This document shows, piece by piece, positions 7,011 through 15,596 of a DNA stretch of 64,000 bases. Made by a program: the position numbers and the translations under genes. How positions within the stretch are numbered: the stretch's first letter is position 1; each line of letters starts with the position of its first letter. Source of the stretch: Bifidobacterium italicum (GTDB lineage: Bacteria; Actinomycetota; Actinomycetes; Actinomycetales; Bifidobacteriaceae); NCBI RefSeq assembly GCF_002286915.1, contig NZ_MVOG01000004.1, positions 62,001-126,000 on the forward strand, in the 5' to 3' direction. The notes beneath the pieces were generated by a model. It searched no databases. It had not been told where the DNA came from and worked only from the letters and a program-made list of their open reading frames with translations.

Positions 7011-8171
7011 TTATCGGTCGCGCGCCTGCTTCGCCTGCTGGAAGCGTTCCTGCAGCGCCTGCTGGATCAGATGGATTCGGGATTCCGCCATGAGACCATA
7101 TTCACTCAGATGATGGGCGACATCTTCGGGCCAGTCGTCCAGCGCATCGAGATCGTAGCGGCCCCAATCGCGTATCAGATGCAGCTGTCTGCGCGCCGTG
7201 GGAGATTTGGTTGTGACGAAGAACGGTCGGGTCCTGTAGTCCGCGTTGCTGATGCGCAGTTCACCAGCCCACAGCGAAGCGCCCGTATCGAAGAGGGGAG
7301 CGGGCCGCACGCGCAGGGTCTCCACATCGCGGATCAACGCGAAATTGTTGTAGTGGCGGTCGATGTTGCGCATAAGCCAGTCGATCAGCAGCCAGTCGTC
7401 GGTGGCGTCGGACGTCTCCTGCTCGTCGGCGCCCAATGCGGCTGCGGCGGCGATCCACTGGTCACGGGCGGACAGACGGTTGTTCCGCTTCGCGGTACCC
7501 AACGCCTGCCATGCGCTGATCAGCTCCTCGGTGTCCGAGAGCATCTCCGCGCAGATCGAGACGGGACGGTTGTCGTATTCGCCGAGCGTATACCGTACGG
7601 CGGGAATGTGCAGACGAGCCGCAAGACGGGACGCGATCAGCTCGTTGATTGGTTCCTGTCCGGTGCGACCGGCTTTGATGAGCAGTCGTGTCCCATCAGC
7701 CCCGACCGTCCATCGTTTCGGCAGATCGCCGCCGGTGGAGGCGTCGGGGGCGTTAAAACTGAACCGATGCGACGACGAGCGTTCGGACAGCAGCGCATAT
7801 CCGAGCTGTTCGGGGAAGGGATTGTCGAAGAAATTGACGTCCTCCCAGCGCACATCCTCGTCCGCATCCCGCACCCAGTATTGGTCGGACAGGCTCAGGC
7901 CTCGGGTGCGGTCGAGCAGTTCGACGGTATTGGAAAGACGCAGGTCCGCAAGCACGCGGGCGATGCCGTCGCGTGTGGAGGGAATCGCCCTTCCTCGCCA
8001 CCAGGAATCCACGCGATGCGCGTAGACGGCGTATTTGCCATGCGTGGTGAACTCCGGTGGCATGCGCTGCGCGTCGATGATGGAGGCGGCGCCCACGGCA
8101 TGCCCGGTGCGCTCGTCGAAATCGAACGCCAGGGTCTCGTGGGTGCGGTTCATGATGATTCTGCGCCGCAT
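7011..8171 (-). CDS. HipA-like serine/threonine kinase
   Basis: 386 residues from the ATG at 8171, which has GGAGG 9 nt upstream. The ATG at 8177 would put that site too close. The catalytic loop RNIDRHYNNFALIRD and metal-binding APLFDTGASL match HipA/CtkA-type kinases. LLIKAGRTGQEPINELIASR carries the ATP-contacting lysine and helix glutamate. HipA kinases phosphorylate tRNA synthetases or other targets and cause growth arrest. No HipB-type antitoxin is adjacent, so it is either a stand-alone family member or paired in trans. All catalytic motifs look intact. The toxin assignment is inference from family and location. Confidence 0.75.
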   Translation of the reverse strand: MRRRIIMNRTHETLAFDFDERTGHAVGAASIIDAQRMPPEFTTHGKYAVYAHRVDSWWRGRAIPSTRDGIARVLADLRLSNTVELLDRTRGLSLSDQYWVRDADEDVRWEDVNFFDNPFPEQLGYALLSERSSSHRFSFNAPDASTGGDLPKRWTVGADGTRLLIKAGRTGQEPINELIASRLAARLHIPAVRYTLGEYDNRPVSICAEMLSDTEELISAWQALGTAKRNNRLSARDQWIAAAAALGADEQETSDATDDWLLIDWLMRNIDRHYNNFALIRDVETLRVRPAPLFDTGASLWAGELRISNADYRTRPFFVTTKSPTARRQLHLIRDWGRYDLDALDDWPEDVAHHLSEYGLMAESRIHLIQQALQERFQQAKQARDR

Positions 8172-8281
8172 GACCATTCACCTCCCGTCGGATCCTCGTC
8201 CGCATACCCGAGCATAGCAGCAGAACCGCGTCTTCCAGCGAATGCCGGGAGGAGCGGCTCTGCCGCGCGAAGCGCTGAAGC

Positions 8282-9079
8282 TCAGCCGATGAGCCACTTG
8301 GCGTTGCTCAGGCTGTGCAGCGGGATGAACGGGATGAGGATCGGGGTGCGCTTGGCGTAGCGCCGGTAGTCGGGGTCGTCGGCGTACTCCTTGTTCTGGC
8401 GAAGCTCGAGCCTGCGCGCGCCGCCGAACATGATCCAGCAGATGCACAGATAGCCGCCGATCGCGGCGATCCACTGCCAGACGCCGTTGAGGATGGTGAC
8501 GCCGGAGACGAAGACACCGGTCCATGTGATGATCTCGCCCAGATAGTTCGGGCAGCGCACGAGGCGGAACAGGCCGACGTCGCAGAAGCCGTGCGGATGC
8601 CGCTGCTTGAAGCGGTTCTTTGTCAGATCCGCCGCGGATTCGAGGATGATGCCGGCCGCCATGATCGCGGCGCCCGTGATGGCGACGGCGTCGGTGCCCG
8701 CATGGTTCTGCAGACGGAACACGATCGGCGAGGCCTCGCACGCATACAGCAGCGCGCACCCGACCCAGGTCAGGAGCTTGAGCGGCAGCTTGACCTGCGA
8801 GCCGTTGTCGATTGCCTGCTGCATCACCTGCCGGTAGGAGGAGCTGCGGTATTCGCGGATGAGCAGATATCCGCCGAGCCGCAGCCCGTAGATGATGAGC
8901 AGAGCGGCCATGACGGTCGCAACCGTCGTCAGGCCGCCGCGGAGCCCGAAGTAGATGAGCAGCGCCGAGCCGATGCCGGCGATCGAGAAGCCGTAGCCGA
9001 TCGAGATGAACCAGATGTAGCGGTGGAAGCCCACTGCGCTGATCGCCAGCGCCACGATAAACACAATCAAGAATGCCAT
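8282..9079 (-). CDS. DUF1295-type integral-membrane enzyme
   Basis: 265 residues from the ATG at 9079, a start chosen because the longer reading frame upstream is unlike protein and lacks hydrophobic segments. It has about six membrane helices, for example FLIVFIVALAISAVGF at the N-terminus. The conserved C-terminal block HPHGFCDVGLFRLVRCPNYL, GEIITWTGVF and DPDYRRYAKRTP is shared by DUF1295/steroid 5-alpha-reductase-like and isoprenylcysteine-methyltransferase-like proteins. Reaction and substrate are unknown. It converges on the HipA-like gene and stands alone. Confidence 0.75.
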   Translation of the reverse strand: MAFLIVFIVALAISAVGFHRYIWFISIGYGFSIAGIGSALLIYFGLRGGLTTVATVMAALLIIYGLRLGGYLLIREYRSSSYRQVMQQAIDNGSQVKLPLKLLTWVGCALLYACEASPIVFRLQNHAGTDAVAITGAAIMAAGIILESAADLTKNRFKQRHPHGFCDVGLFRLVRCPNYLGEIITWTGVFVSGVTILNGVWQWIAAIGGYLCICWIMFGGARRLELRQNKEYADDPDYRRYAKRTPILIPFIPLHSLSNAKWLIG

Positions 9080-9375
9080 ATTCCAAGCGTATCGGGCGGC
9101 GGCCGGCCGCATCGGTCGCGCGGAGAATAGCGCCGTGGGCGCATTCCCGGGCGTGTCGGAGGCGTGCGACCGCAGATAGGCCGCGGATGTGAAAAGATGC
9201 GAATCCTGATGTCGCCAATGTGACCGGGGCAACGGGCGCTGGGTGGGGCGAGAGGTTGCATACTGCTGCGCTTAATGGGTGAGGATGATATACCGAACGT
9301 GCGCAGACGCCGTTCCCGTGGGTGTCTGATGCCTCAAAATGACAAAGACAATCATCACCCGTGAAATGAGATGGC
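9080..9375. other. Divergent intergenic region before the sialidase
   Basis: About 300 nt between the divergent DUF1295 and sialidase genes. It should hold both promoters, but I see no convincing operator, riboswitch or RNA. The only ribosome-binding candidate for the sialidase is a weak GAAATGAGATGG. Confidence 0.4.
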
Positions 9376-11337
9376 ATGACTGCATTGGAAAAGCGATATA
9401 AGAGATTCGGGACCATAGGCATATGTTGTATAGGGGCTTTGTCCTTGCTGTGCGGCTTGATCGCTCTGCCGGCGGTCGCTGAGGAGGCGGCTCCTGACGC
9501 AGCTGGAGCTGATGTCAATTCGGCGAAGTCGTTCAGGATGCCTGATGCCGATCCGAGCTTGGAACCGGATATTGGCGAACTGGATCGTATCGCGCAAGGA
9601 CTGGCCGGTAAATACACCATCCGCATCCCAGCACTGACCGAGGCGTCAAACGGTGATCTGCTGGCTTCCTACGACAGGCGTCCGCCGGCCGCCAATGGAG
9701 ACATTCGAGGAGGCGATGCGCCTAATCCGAATTCGATTCTGCAGCGGCGCTCCACGGACAAAGGAAAAACTTGGGGCGAGGAGATCGTGATCGCGCAGGG
9801 GGCATCAGGGCAGCATCCCCAAGGCTATTCCGATCCCTCATATGTGGTGGATCATGATACGGGCACCATCTTTAACTTCCATGTGTACAGTCAGATAGCC
9901 GGCGTTGTGGCGAACGCCCCTGCATATACCTATACGCCGGACGGCGCCATCGATGAGGCGAACGAGCATGTCCTGAATCTCGGTCTGTCTGTATCCACCG
10001 ATGATGGGCACACATGGAAGAATCGCATCATCACCGATCAGGTGCTCCGTGACGCCGCGAAACGTTACGGCCTCACCTCCTGCTTCATGACTTCGGGCGG
10101 TGGCGCCCAAAAGGTGCAGGAGCCGCACAGGGGACGATTGCTCAATCAGCTGACATGCGTCGTCAAAGGTAACCTCAACACCGTGGTCGCCGGCACGGTG
10201 TACTCCGACGATCACGGCGCCTCATGGCATTTGGGAGAGCTGACCTCCAACGTGACGGATGCCGGCAGGTGGAGCTTCAACGAGAACAAGGTCGTCGAGC
10301 TTTCGGATGGCCGGCTGCTGCTGAATTCCCGCGTGGCGAATCAAAACGCGAACGGATATCGCATTCAGGCCGTATCGGATGACGGCGGCGAACACTGGAA
10401 CACGGATTATCGGTCGACTGCGCCGTATCTGCGGGACTCGGGGAACAATGCCGACATCATCCGCGCCTATCCCAATGCCCGACCCGGTACGCTGCGTTCG
10501 CGGGTGCTGCTGTTCTCCAACACGAACGATGAGGACGGAGGCCGCCAGCGTGGCGTCATCAGTATGTCCGTGGACGATGGGGCCACATGGCCGTATACCA
10601 AGGAATTGCGGTCCAATGGCACCGGATACACCTCGATGACCGTCCAGTCAGACGGACGCATCGGCCTGTTGATGGAACCCGAGATTGGAGGTTGGAACGA
10701 TGTCGGATACCAGTCGTTCACAATGCGGTGGCTGCAGCCCGACCTCGTCACAGAGCTCAGGATGACGCCGCCGGAACACGTCGAAGCAACTGTCGGACAA
10801 CCGGTCAACATTCCCTTGGGCGTCGAGCACAACGACCCCTCTCTCAAGGACAGCGCCACGCTTGAGGGGTTGCCGGCCGGCTTGTCCTATGATGACAAGA
10901 CTCAGGCGATTGTCGGTACCCCGACCGACGGCATTGACGAAGTTCGGCAATACCATGCGACGGTAGTCGTGACGGAGGAAGACGACGGCACGGGCATGCC
11001 GCGTACGGCTGCGGCTTCATTCGAACTGACGCTGCATCCATCGCCGACGCGGACGGAATCGACCCGGACCGATGAAGGCAAGACCCAGCAGCCTGAAGTG
11101 TCACGCGAGAACGCAACGCCGAACACGAAGGGCGATGCGGATCGGAAACAGCGCGAGAACTCGCATGCATCCGGCAAGGATGCCGATGGCGCTGCAGCGC
11201 AGAATGGGGGTCTGGCGAGCACAGGAGCGTCATCGGTGTGGTTGTGTATGGCGGCCGTGCTGTCGGCGCTGCCGGGGGCGTGGATGCTGAGAGCCGCCAA
11301 GCGTCCCGCAGGGCGCCGATGCCGTAATCTGCGATAA
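9376..11337 (+). CDS. Cell-wall-anchored exo-alpha-sialidase
   Basis: 653 residues. Releases terminal sialic acid from host glycans (mucin, milk oligosaccharides) at the cell surface. A signal peptide covers residues 1-35, with cleavage after ALPAVA. The sialidase arginine motif YTIRIPALTE is near 81. Five Asp-boxes follow: STDKGKTW near 127, STDDGHTW near 207, SDDHGASW near 276, SDDGGEHW near 334 and SVDDGATW near 397. An Ig-like putative-binding domain occupies about 470-560 (VGQPVNIPL, GLPAGLSYD). A charged linker then leads to a sortase signal, LASTG near 613, with a hydrophobic helix and an RRCRNLR tail. This GH33 layout is known from mucin-using bifidobacteria. No sialic acid transport or catabolism genes lie nearby. 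Confidence 0.93.
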   Translation: MTALEKRYKRFGTIGICCIGALSLLCGLIALPAVAEEAAPDAAGADVNSAKSFRMPDADPSLEPDIGELDRIAQGLAGKYTIRIPALTEASNGDLLASYDRRPPAANGDIRGGDAPNPNSILQRRSTDKGKTWGEEIVIAQGASGQHPQGYSDPSYVVDHDTGTIFNFHVYSQIAGVVANAPAYTYTPDGAIDEANEHVLNLGLSVSTDDGHTWKNRIITDQVLRDAAKRYGLTSCFMTSGGGAQKVQEPHRGRLLNQLTCVVKGNLNTVVAGTVYSDDHGASWHLGELTSNVTDAGRWSFNENKVVELSDGRLLLNSRVANQNANGYRIQAVSDDGGEHWNTDYRSTAPYLRDSGNNADIIRAYPNARPGTLRSRVLLFSNTNDEDGGRQRGVISMSVDDGATWPYTKELRSNGTGYTSMTVQSDGRIGLLMEPEIGGWNDVGYQSFTMRWLQPDLVTELRMTPPEHVEATVGQPVNIPLGVEHNDPSLKDSATLEGLPAGLSYDDKTQAIVGTPTDGIDEVRQYHATVVVTEEDDGTGMPRTAAASFELTLHPSPTRTESTRTDEGKTQQPEVSRENATPNTKGDADRKQRENSHASGKDADGAAAQNGGLASTGASSVWLCMAAVLSALPGAWMLRAAKRPAGRRCRNLR

Positions 11338-11374
11338 TCCAACGTGCACAGACCGCAGGATGCGGTCCGCCGGA

Positions 11375-12472
11375 TTATTCGGCCGACGGCTGCGCGAAGC
11401 CCTCGACGACCCGCATCGCGTCGATGATCTGCTCGGCGGTCACGTCCGGCACCGCCGCGTGGAACGGCGAGCCCTCGGCGGCGGCGAAGTCGGCCACAGT
11501 CCGGAGGTTGTCGTCGGTGAACGGCAGGTTCATCTGCCTGAACGAATGCGGCAGCCCGATGCGGTCGTAGAACGGCAGCAGCGCCCGCGCCTCGTCCTCC
11601 TTGCCTTCGGTCACGAGCTGGACCATGACGCCGTACGCCACCTTCTCGCCATGCATCGTCTCGGCCGACCCGGGAATGCGCGTCAGGCCGTCGTGCACCG
11701 TATGCGCGCCGGATTCGCGGGCGCGCACGCCGCCGAAGCCGGCCACGGTGCCGGCCAGACCGATGATCGTGTCGATCAATGTGCGCACGTGCTGATCGTC
11801 GTACTTTCCGGCGCGCAGCGCTTCGAGCGCCGGCTCGCTTTCCTCGAGCAGCGTGTCGCGTATGAGGCGCGCGCTGTGCCGGGACAGTTTGTCGAAGACG
11901 GTCAGGTCGTCCGCCTGCGCGAACACCGGGTCGGACTCGTAGAACTTCGCAAGCGTGTCGCCGATGCCGCCGATGAACTTCTCGGACGGCGCCCGCGCGA
12001 TCATCGCCGCGTCGACGAGCAGCGCCGTGCTGTTCCTCGGATGCACCGGCACGCCGAGGAAGCGGTGCTCGTCGTCGTAATCCACCGAATACGGCGAGTA
12101 GGCGGCGCACGCGCAGGCGAGCGTCGGCACGATGACGAGGTCCGCGTCGAGGATCTCGGCGACGTTCTTCGCCGTGTCGGACAGTTTGCCTGCGCCGATC
12201 GCGACGATCGCGTCCGCGTCGAGCGCCTTCGCCTGCTCGGCGAGTTCGCGCGCGTTGCGTTCGCTCGACGTGCCGTCGTAGCGCAGCACCGGCGCGAAGA
12301 ACTCGTCAGCGCCGGTGTAGTCCAGGAACGCCTGCGCCGACTTGACACCGGTGATGACGACCGGATGGTCGTAGTCCTCGAGGTACTTCGGGACGATCTT
12401 GGCGACTCCCGGATCGCTCACGTAGCGGTTCGGGCCGGGGCGGACATCGGTGTCTTGGACGAAGGTGGCCAT
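11375..12472 (-). CDS. gldA: Glycerol dehydrogenase-type iron/zinc alcohol dehydrogenase
   Basis: 365 residues from the ATG at 12472. NAD-dependent oxidation of glycerol to dihydroxyacetone, or the reverse, in the cytoplasm. The NAD-binding region has AIVAIGAGKLSDTAKNVA and LVIVPTLACACAAYSPYSV. Metal ligands are GGIGDTLAKFYE (Asp), ESGAHTVHDGL (His) and ETMHGEKVAYG (His), matching the GldA arrangement and usual length. It stands alone, ending 37 nt past the sialidase stop in convergent orientation. Related dehydrogenases reduce other small carbonyls, so the physiological substrate is not certain. Confidence 0.88.
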   Translation of the reverse strand: MATFVQDTDVRPGPNRYVSDPGVAKIVPKYLEDYDHPVVITGVKSAQAFLDYTGADEFFAPVLRYDGTSSERNARELAEQAKALDADAIVAIGAGKLSDTAKNVAEILDADLVIVPTLACACAAYSPYSVDYDDEHRFLGVPVHPRNSTALLVDAAMIARAPSEKFIGGIGDTLAKFYESDPVFAQADDLTVFDKLSRHSARLIRDTLLEESEPALEALRAGKYDDQHVRTLIDTIIGLAGTVAGFGGVRARESGAHTVHDGLTRIPGSAETMHGEKVAYGVMVQLVTEGKEDEARALLPFYDRIGLPHSFRQMNLPFTDDNLRTVADFAAAEGSPFHAAVPDVTAEQIIDAMRVVEGFAQPSAE

Positions 12473-12945
12473 CGGAAGCTCTTCTTTCTTGTATCTGGTG
12501 TTTCCTCCGTTGGGGAAACGGTTGTTGGCCTGTCCGCGCATCGTATGCGGCGGACGGCGTTCGGGGCGGCCCGGCGTTCGGCTGCGGCGGGGTGTTCTGA
12601 TGGAACATGGCGCCGCATGCGGTCGGTTGCGGACCTGATGCGTTGCTGGCGACGGCGAAGAGCTTGTGGCGTACCGACGCGTTGGTGGCCATACTATGAA
12701 GCCCGACGAACGGCGTTCGCTTCAAGTGGAGCAAAGGGCGGCGAGCACCGTATCTGTCTAGTTTCGCGATGCTCCGGCGCATCTGCGGGACCGGCGCCGA
12801 AACCGGCAGGGCGAGGCTGCGGACGCCGTTCCCGTGCGCGGATACACTCACGGGGATACACTATGGGATGGCGTACGTCCGGGCCGGATCCCGCCGGATT
12901 CGCGACGCGACGCGACGAAGGACGACGAAAACGAAAGAGGAGACC
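12473..12945. other. Divergent intergenic region between gldA and luxS
   Basis: 470 nt between divergent gldA and luxS. I looked for a SAM- or SAH-type leader before luxS and did not find one I can support. Promoters for both genes must lie here. No repeat or hairpin stands out. Confidence 0.4.
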
Positions 12946-13440
12946 ATGGCACAGGAGCAGCAGGACAAGCCGGTCGTCGAAAGCTTCCAGCTTGACCACA
13001 CGAAAGTCAAGGCGCCGTACGTGCGCTACATCGACACGCAGACCGGCCCCAACGGCGACGTCATCTCCAACTACGACCTGCGTCTCGTCCAGCCGAACGA
13101 GAACGCGATCCCGACCGGCGGCCTGCATACGATCGAGCACACGATCGCCGTGCTGCTGCGCGAGCGCATCCCCGGCTACATCGACTGCTCGCCGTTCGGA
13201 TGCCGCACCGGCTTCCACCTGCTCACCTGGGGCGAGCACTCGACCGAGGATGTTGCGAAGGCGCTCAAGGAGTCGCTCGAGTTCATCGCGAACGAGGCGA
13301 CGTGGGACGACGTGCCGGCCACGGCGGTCGAAAGCTGCGGCAACTACCGCGACCACAGCCTGTTCACGGCGAAGGAGTGGGCGAGGGACATCCTCGCGCA
13401 GGGCATCAGCTCCGACCCCTTTGATCGCAGGCTCGTCTGA
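12946..13440 (+). CDS. luxS: S-ribosylhomocysteine lyase (AI-2 synthase)
   Basis: 164 residues from the ATG at 12946, ribosome-binding site GAAAGAGGAGACC. LuxS cleaves S-ribosylhomocysteine to homocysteine and DPD, the AI-2 precursor, in the activated methyl cycle. The metal site HTIEH (H61, H65) and C131 in [10 protein letters not shown] are present, as is catalytic C86 in SPFGCRTGF. Length and motif order are those of the family. The gene is followed by a GNAT gene 106 nt downstream and is likely transcribed on its own or with it. Very confident. Confidence 0.97.
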   Translation: MAQEQQDKPVVESFQLDHTKVKAPYVRYIDTQTGPNGDVISNYDLRLVQPNENAIPTGGLHTIEHTIAVLLRERIPGYIDCSPFGCRTGFHLLTWGEHSTEDVAKALKESLEFIANEATWDDVPATAVESCGNYRDHSLFTAKEWARDILAQGISSDPFDRRLV

Positions 13441-13546
13441 GACGCCCGTTCAGGGCCGATGCGCGCGGACGCCCGTGACGGGCGTCCTCGCGCATGGCGC
13501 GGCGGATCCGCCGGACACGGCATCGACAACAAGGAAGAGGCAGGCA

Positions 13547-14071
13547 ATGGGCAGCGCATCGACACGGCGGTTCCGCCATGCGACGATGAAGGACTATCCG
13601 CAGATCGAACGCAACTACGCCCGCGCGCGCGAGCTGATGGCGCGCAACGGCAACCCGACGCAGTGGGGGAGCACGTTCCCGAGGTCCGAAGTGGTTAAGG
13701 ACGACATCGCCAACCAACGCACGATGCTGCTCGTGGACACGGTCGGCGGCCATGAGCGCATCCTCGCGCAGTTCGCCGTGTGCCCGGGCATCGACCCGAC
13801 CTATGTGAAGATCAACGGCGCGTGGCTCGACAACGACTCCTATGTCACGATCCACCGGATCGCGTCGAGCGGTCTCGTGCGCCACGCGGCGCGCGACTGC
13901 GTCGAATGGTGCCTCAAGCATTACGGCAACGTGCGCGTCGACACGCATCCGAACAACAAGGCGATGCAGCATGTGCTCGAGACCTGCGGGTTCGCGCGTT
14001 GCGGCCTGATCCAGCTGCTCGACCGCGACGAGGACACGACGCGCATCGCCTACCAGCGGCACGAATGGTGA
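13547..14071 (+). CDS. GNAT-like acetyltransferase
   Basis: 174 residues from the ATG at 13547, with ribosome-binding site AAGGAAGAGG. RRFRHATMKDYPQIERNYAR at the N-terminus, IHRIASSGLVRHAARDCVEW in the CoA-binding region and RVDTHPNNKAMQHVLETCGF near the C-terminus show the GNAT fold. This subgroup has a short extended N-terminus and occurs in many Gram-positive bacteria. The substrate is unknown. It lies between luxS and alr on the same strand. Confidence 0.85.
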   Translation: MGSASTRRFRHATMKDYPQIERNYARARELMARNGNPTQWGSTFPRSEVVKDDIANQRTMLLVDTVGGHERILAQFAVCPGIDPTYVKINGAWLDNDSYVTIHRIASSGLVRHAARDCVEWCLKHYGNVRVDTHPNNKAMQHVLETCGFARCGLIQLLDRDEDTTRIAYQRHEW

Positions 14072-14183
14072 GCGAGTGGTGATCTGGTGATCGCGCGCTG
14101 AGCCCAGCGCGTGCGCAGGCGATGCCCCGCGCCGCGAACCGCCGCGCGCACCGACGTCACAGCGGTGCGCGACAATACCGGAT

Positions 14184-15551
14184 ATGACCGCACAAGCACT
14201 TGCCGAACCGCATTTCTCCTCACCCCGGGGCGAAGCCAACTACCGGGCCGCGCGCCGGCGGTATCCGGCGCAGGCGATCGTGGACCTCGCCGCCATCCGC
14301 GACAACATGCGCCATCTCGTCGACGTCGTGAACCGCGAAGGGGACAGGACCGCGGTGATGGGCGTCGTCAAGGCCGACGCCTACGGCCACGGACTGATCC
14401 CGACCGCGCTCGCCGCGCTCGCCGGCGGCGCCACCTGGCTCGGCACCGCGCAGGCGCACGAGGCGCTGCTGCTGCGTCGCGCCGGCATCGGCCCCGACCG
14501 CGCGCATATCCTCACCTGGGTCAACAACCCGCTCGAGGCGCCGTACCGCGAACTGATCGAGGAGGACATCGACCTGTCGGTGGCCACGACGACGGCGCTC
14601 GAGCGCATCGCCGCCGCCGCGCGCGAAGCGCGACGCCCCGCCCATGTGCACATCAAGGTCGACACCGGATTCGGCCGCAACGGCTTCACGTTCGAGAACC
14701 TTCCGGAGGCGGCTGGCGCGCTCGCCGCGCTGCGCGACGAAGGCGTCCTCAACATCGTCGGCCAGTGGAGCCACCTCGCCGTCGCCGACGCCCCGAGCAA
14801 CGCCGACTTCGTCGCGCAGACCGACGCGCAGATCGCACGCTTCGAGGAGTTCACGGCGCGCCTCGCGGACGCCGGCATCGAACCGCGGATCAGGCATCTG
14901 GCGAACACGGCGGCCACGTTGAGCCGCCCGTCGATCCACTACGAACTCGTGCGCCCCGGCGTCGGCCTGTACGGCTACGAGGCCGACCCGGACATGGGCA
15001 GCCCGGAACGCTACGGGCTCAGACCGGCGATGACGCTGCAGGCGCAGCTGAGCTCGGTCAAGGACGTCGACGCGCACAGCGGCCTGTCCTACGGGCGCAT
15101 CTACCTGACCGAGGATCGCACAAGCGTCGCGATCGTGCCGGTCGGCTACGCGGACGGCATCCACCGTTCCGCCTCCGGCGCCGACGCGCTCGGCGCGCTC
15201 GGCGAACGCGGCCGCACGATGCCCGGCGGTCCGGTGCGCGTCATGACGAAGGAAGGCCCCAGGCTCATGCGCGTCAGCGGCCGCGTCTGCATGGACCAGT
15301 TCATCATCGACCTGCACGGCATGGCCGACGACCTCGGCGTCGCGATCGGCGACACGGTGGAGCTCTTCGGCCCCGGCCGCGGCGAGGCGTACGGCGAACC
15401 GACCGCCGACGACTGGGCGCGCGCCGCCGAGACGATCAGCTACGAGATCTTCACCTGCCTGCGCAACCGCATCCCGCGGCTGTACGAACACGCAGCCGAA
15501 GTGCTCGGCCCCGACGATCTCGCGAAGCTCGACCCGGCGAGCATCCTGTAA
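14184..15551 (+). CDS. alr: Alanine racemase
   Basis: 455 residues. PLP-dependent interconversion of L- and D-alanine for peptidoglycan. The Schiff-base lysine is in GVVKADAYGHG near residue 60. HIKVDTGFGRNGF, LSYGRIYLTEDRT (the catalytic tyrosine region) and VSGRVCMDQFIIDL are the other family blocks. It is longer than the usual 370-390 residues owing to extended N- and C-terminal segments and an insert around 370-420, as seen in bifidobacterial homologues. The dGTPase gene starts 45 nt downstream on the same strand. Confidence 0.95.
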   Translation: MTAQALAEPHFSSPRGEANYRAARRRYPAQAIVDLAAIRDNMRHLVDVVNREGDRTAVMGVVKADAYGHGLIPTALAALAGGATWLGTAQAHEALLLRRAGIGPDRAHILTWVNNPLEAPYRELIEEDIDLSVATTTALERIAAAAREARRPAHVHIKVDTGFGRNGFTFENLPEAAGALAALRDEGVLNIVGQWSHLAVADAPSNADFVAQTDAQIARFEEFTARLADAGIEPRIRHLANTAATLSRPSIHYELVRPGVGLYGYEADPDMGSPERYGLRPAMTLQAQLSSVKDVDAHSGLSYGRIYLTEDRTSVAIVPVGYADGIHRSASGADALGALGERGRTMPGGPVRVMTKEGPRLMRVSGRVCMDQFIIDLHGMADDLGVAIGDTVELFGPGRGEAYGEPTADDWARAAETISYEIFTCLRNRIPRLYEHAAEVLGPDDLAKLDPASIL

Positions 15552-15596
15552 CGAATCCGCACGGCGCGTTCAACACTCAAGAGGGGAGGGGAGCCG

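Noticed and set aside
8178-9626. Minus-strand open frame spanning the sialidase promoter and DUF1295 gene
   Set aside because: It is out of frame with the DUF1295 protein and antisense to the sialidase start, with no motifs.
12473-12945. A SAM/SAH riboswitch in front of luxS
   Set aside because: No recognisable conserved core or pairing pattern was found in this interval.
11360-13546. A long plus-strand open frame upstream of the GNAT gene, antisense to gldA
   Set aside because: It is Arg/Ala/Val-rich compositional noise opposite gldA. The protein with family motifs begins at 13547 after a good ribosome-binding site.
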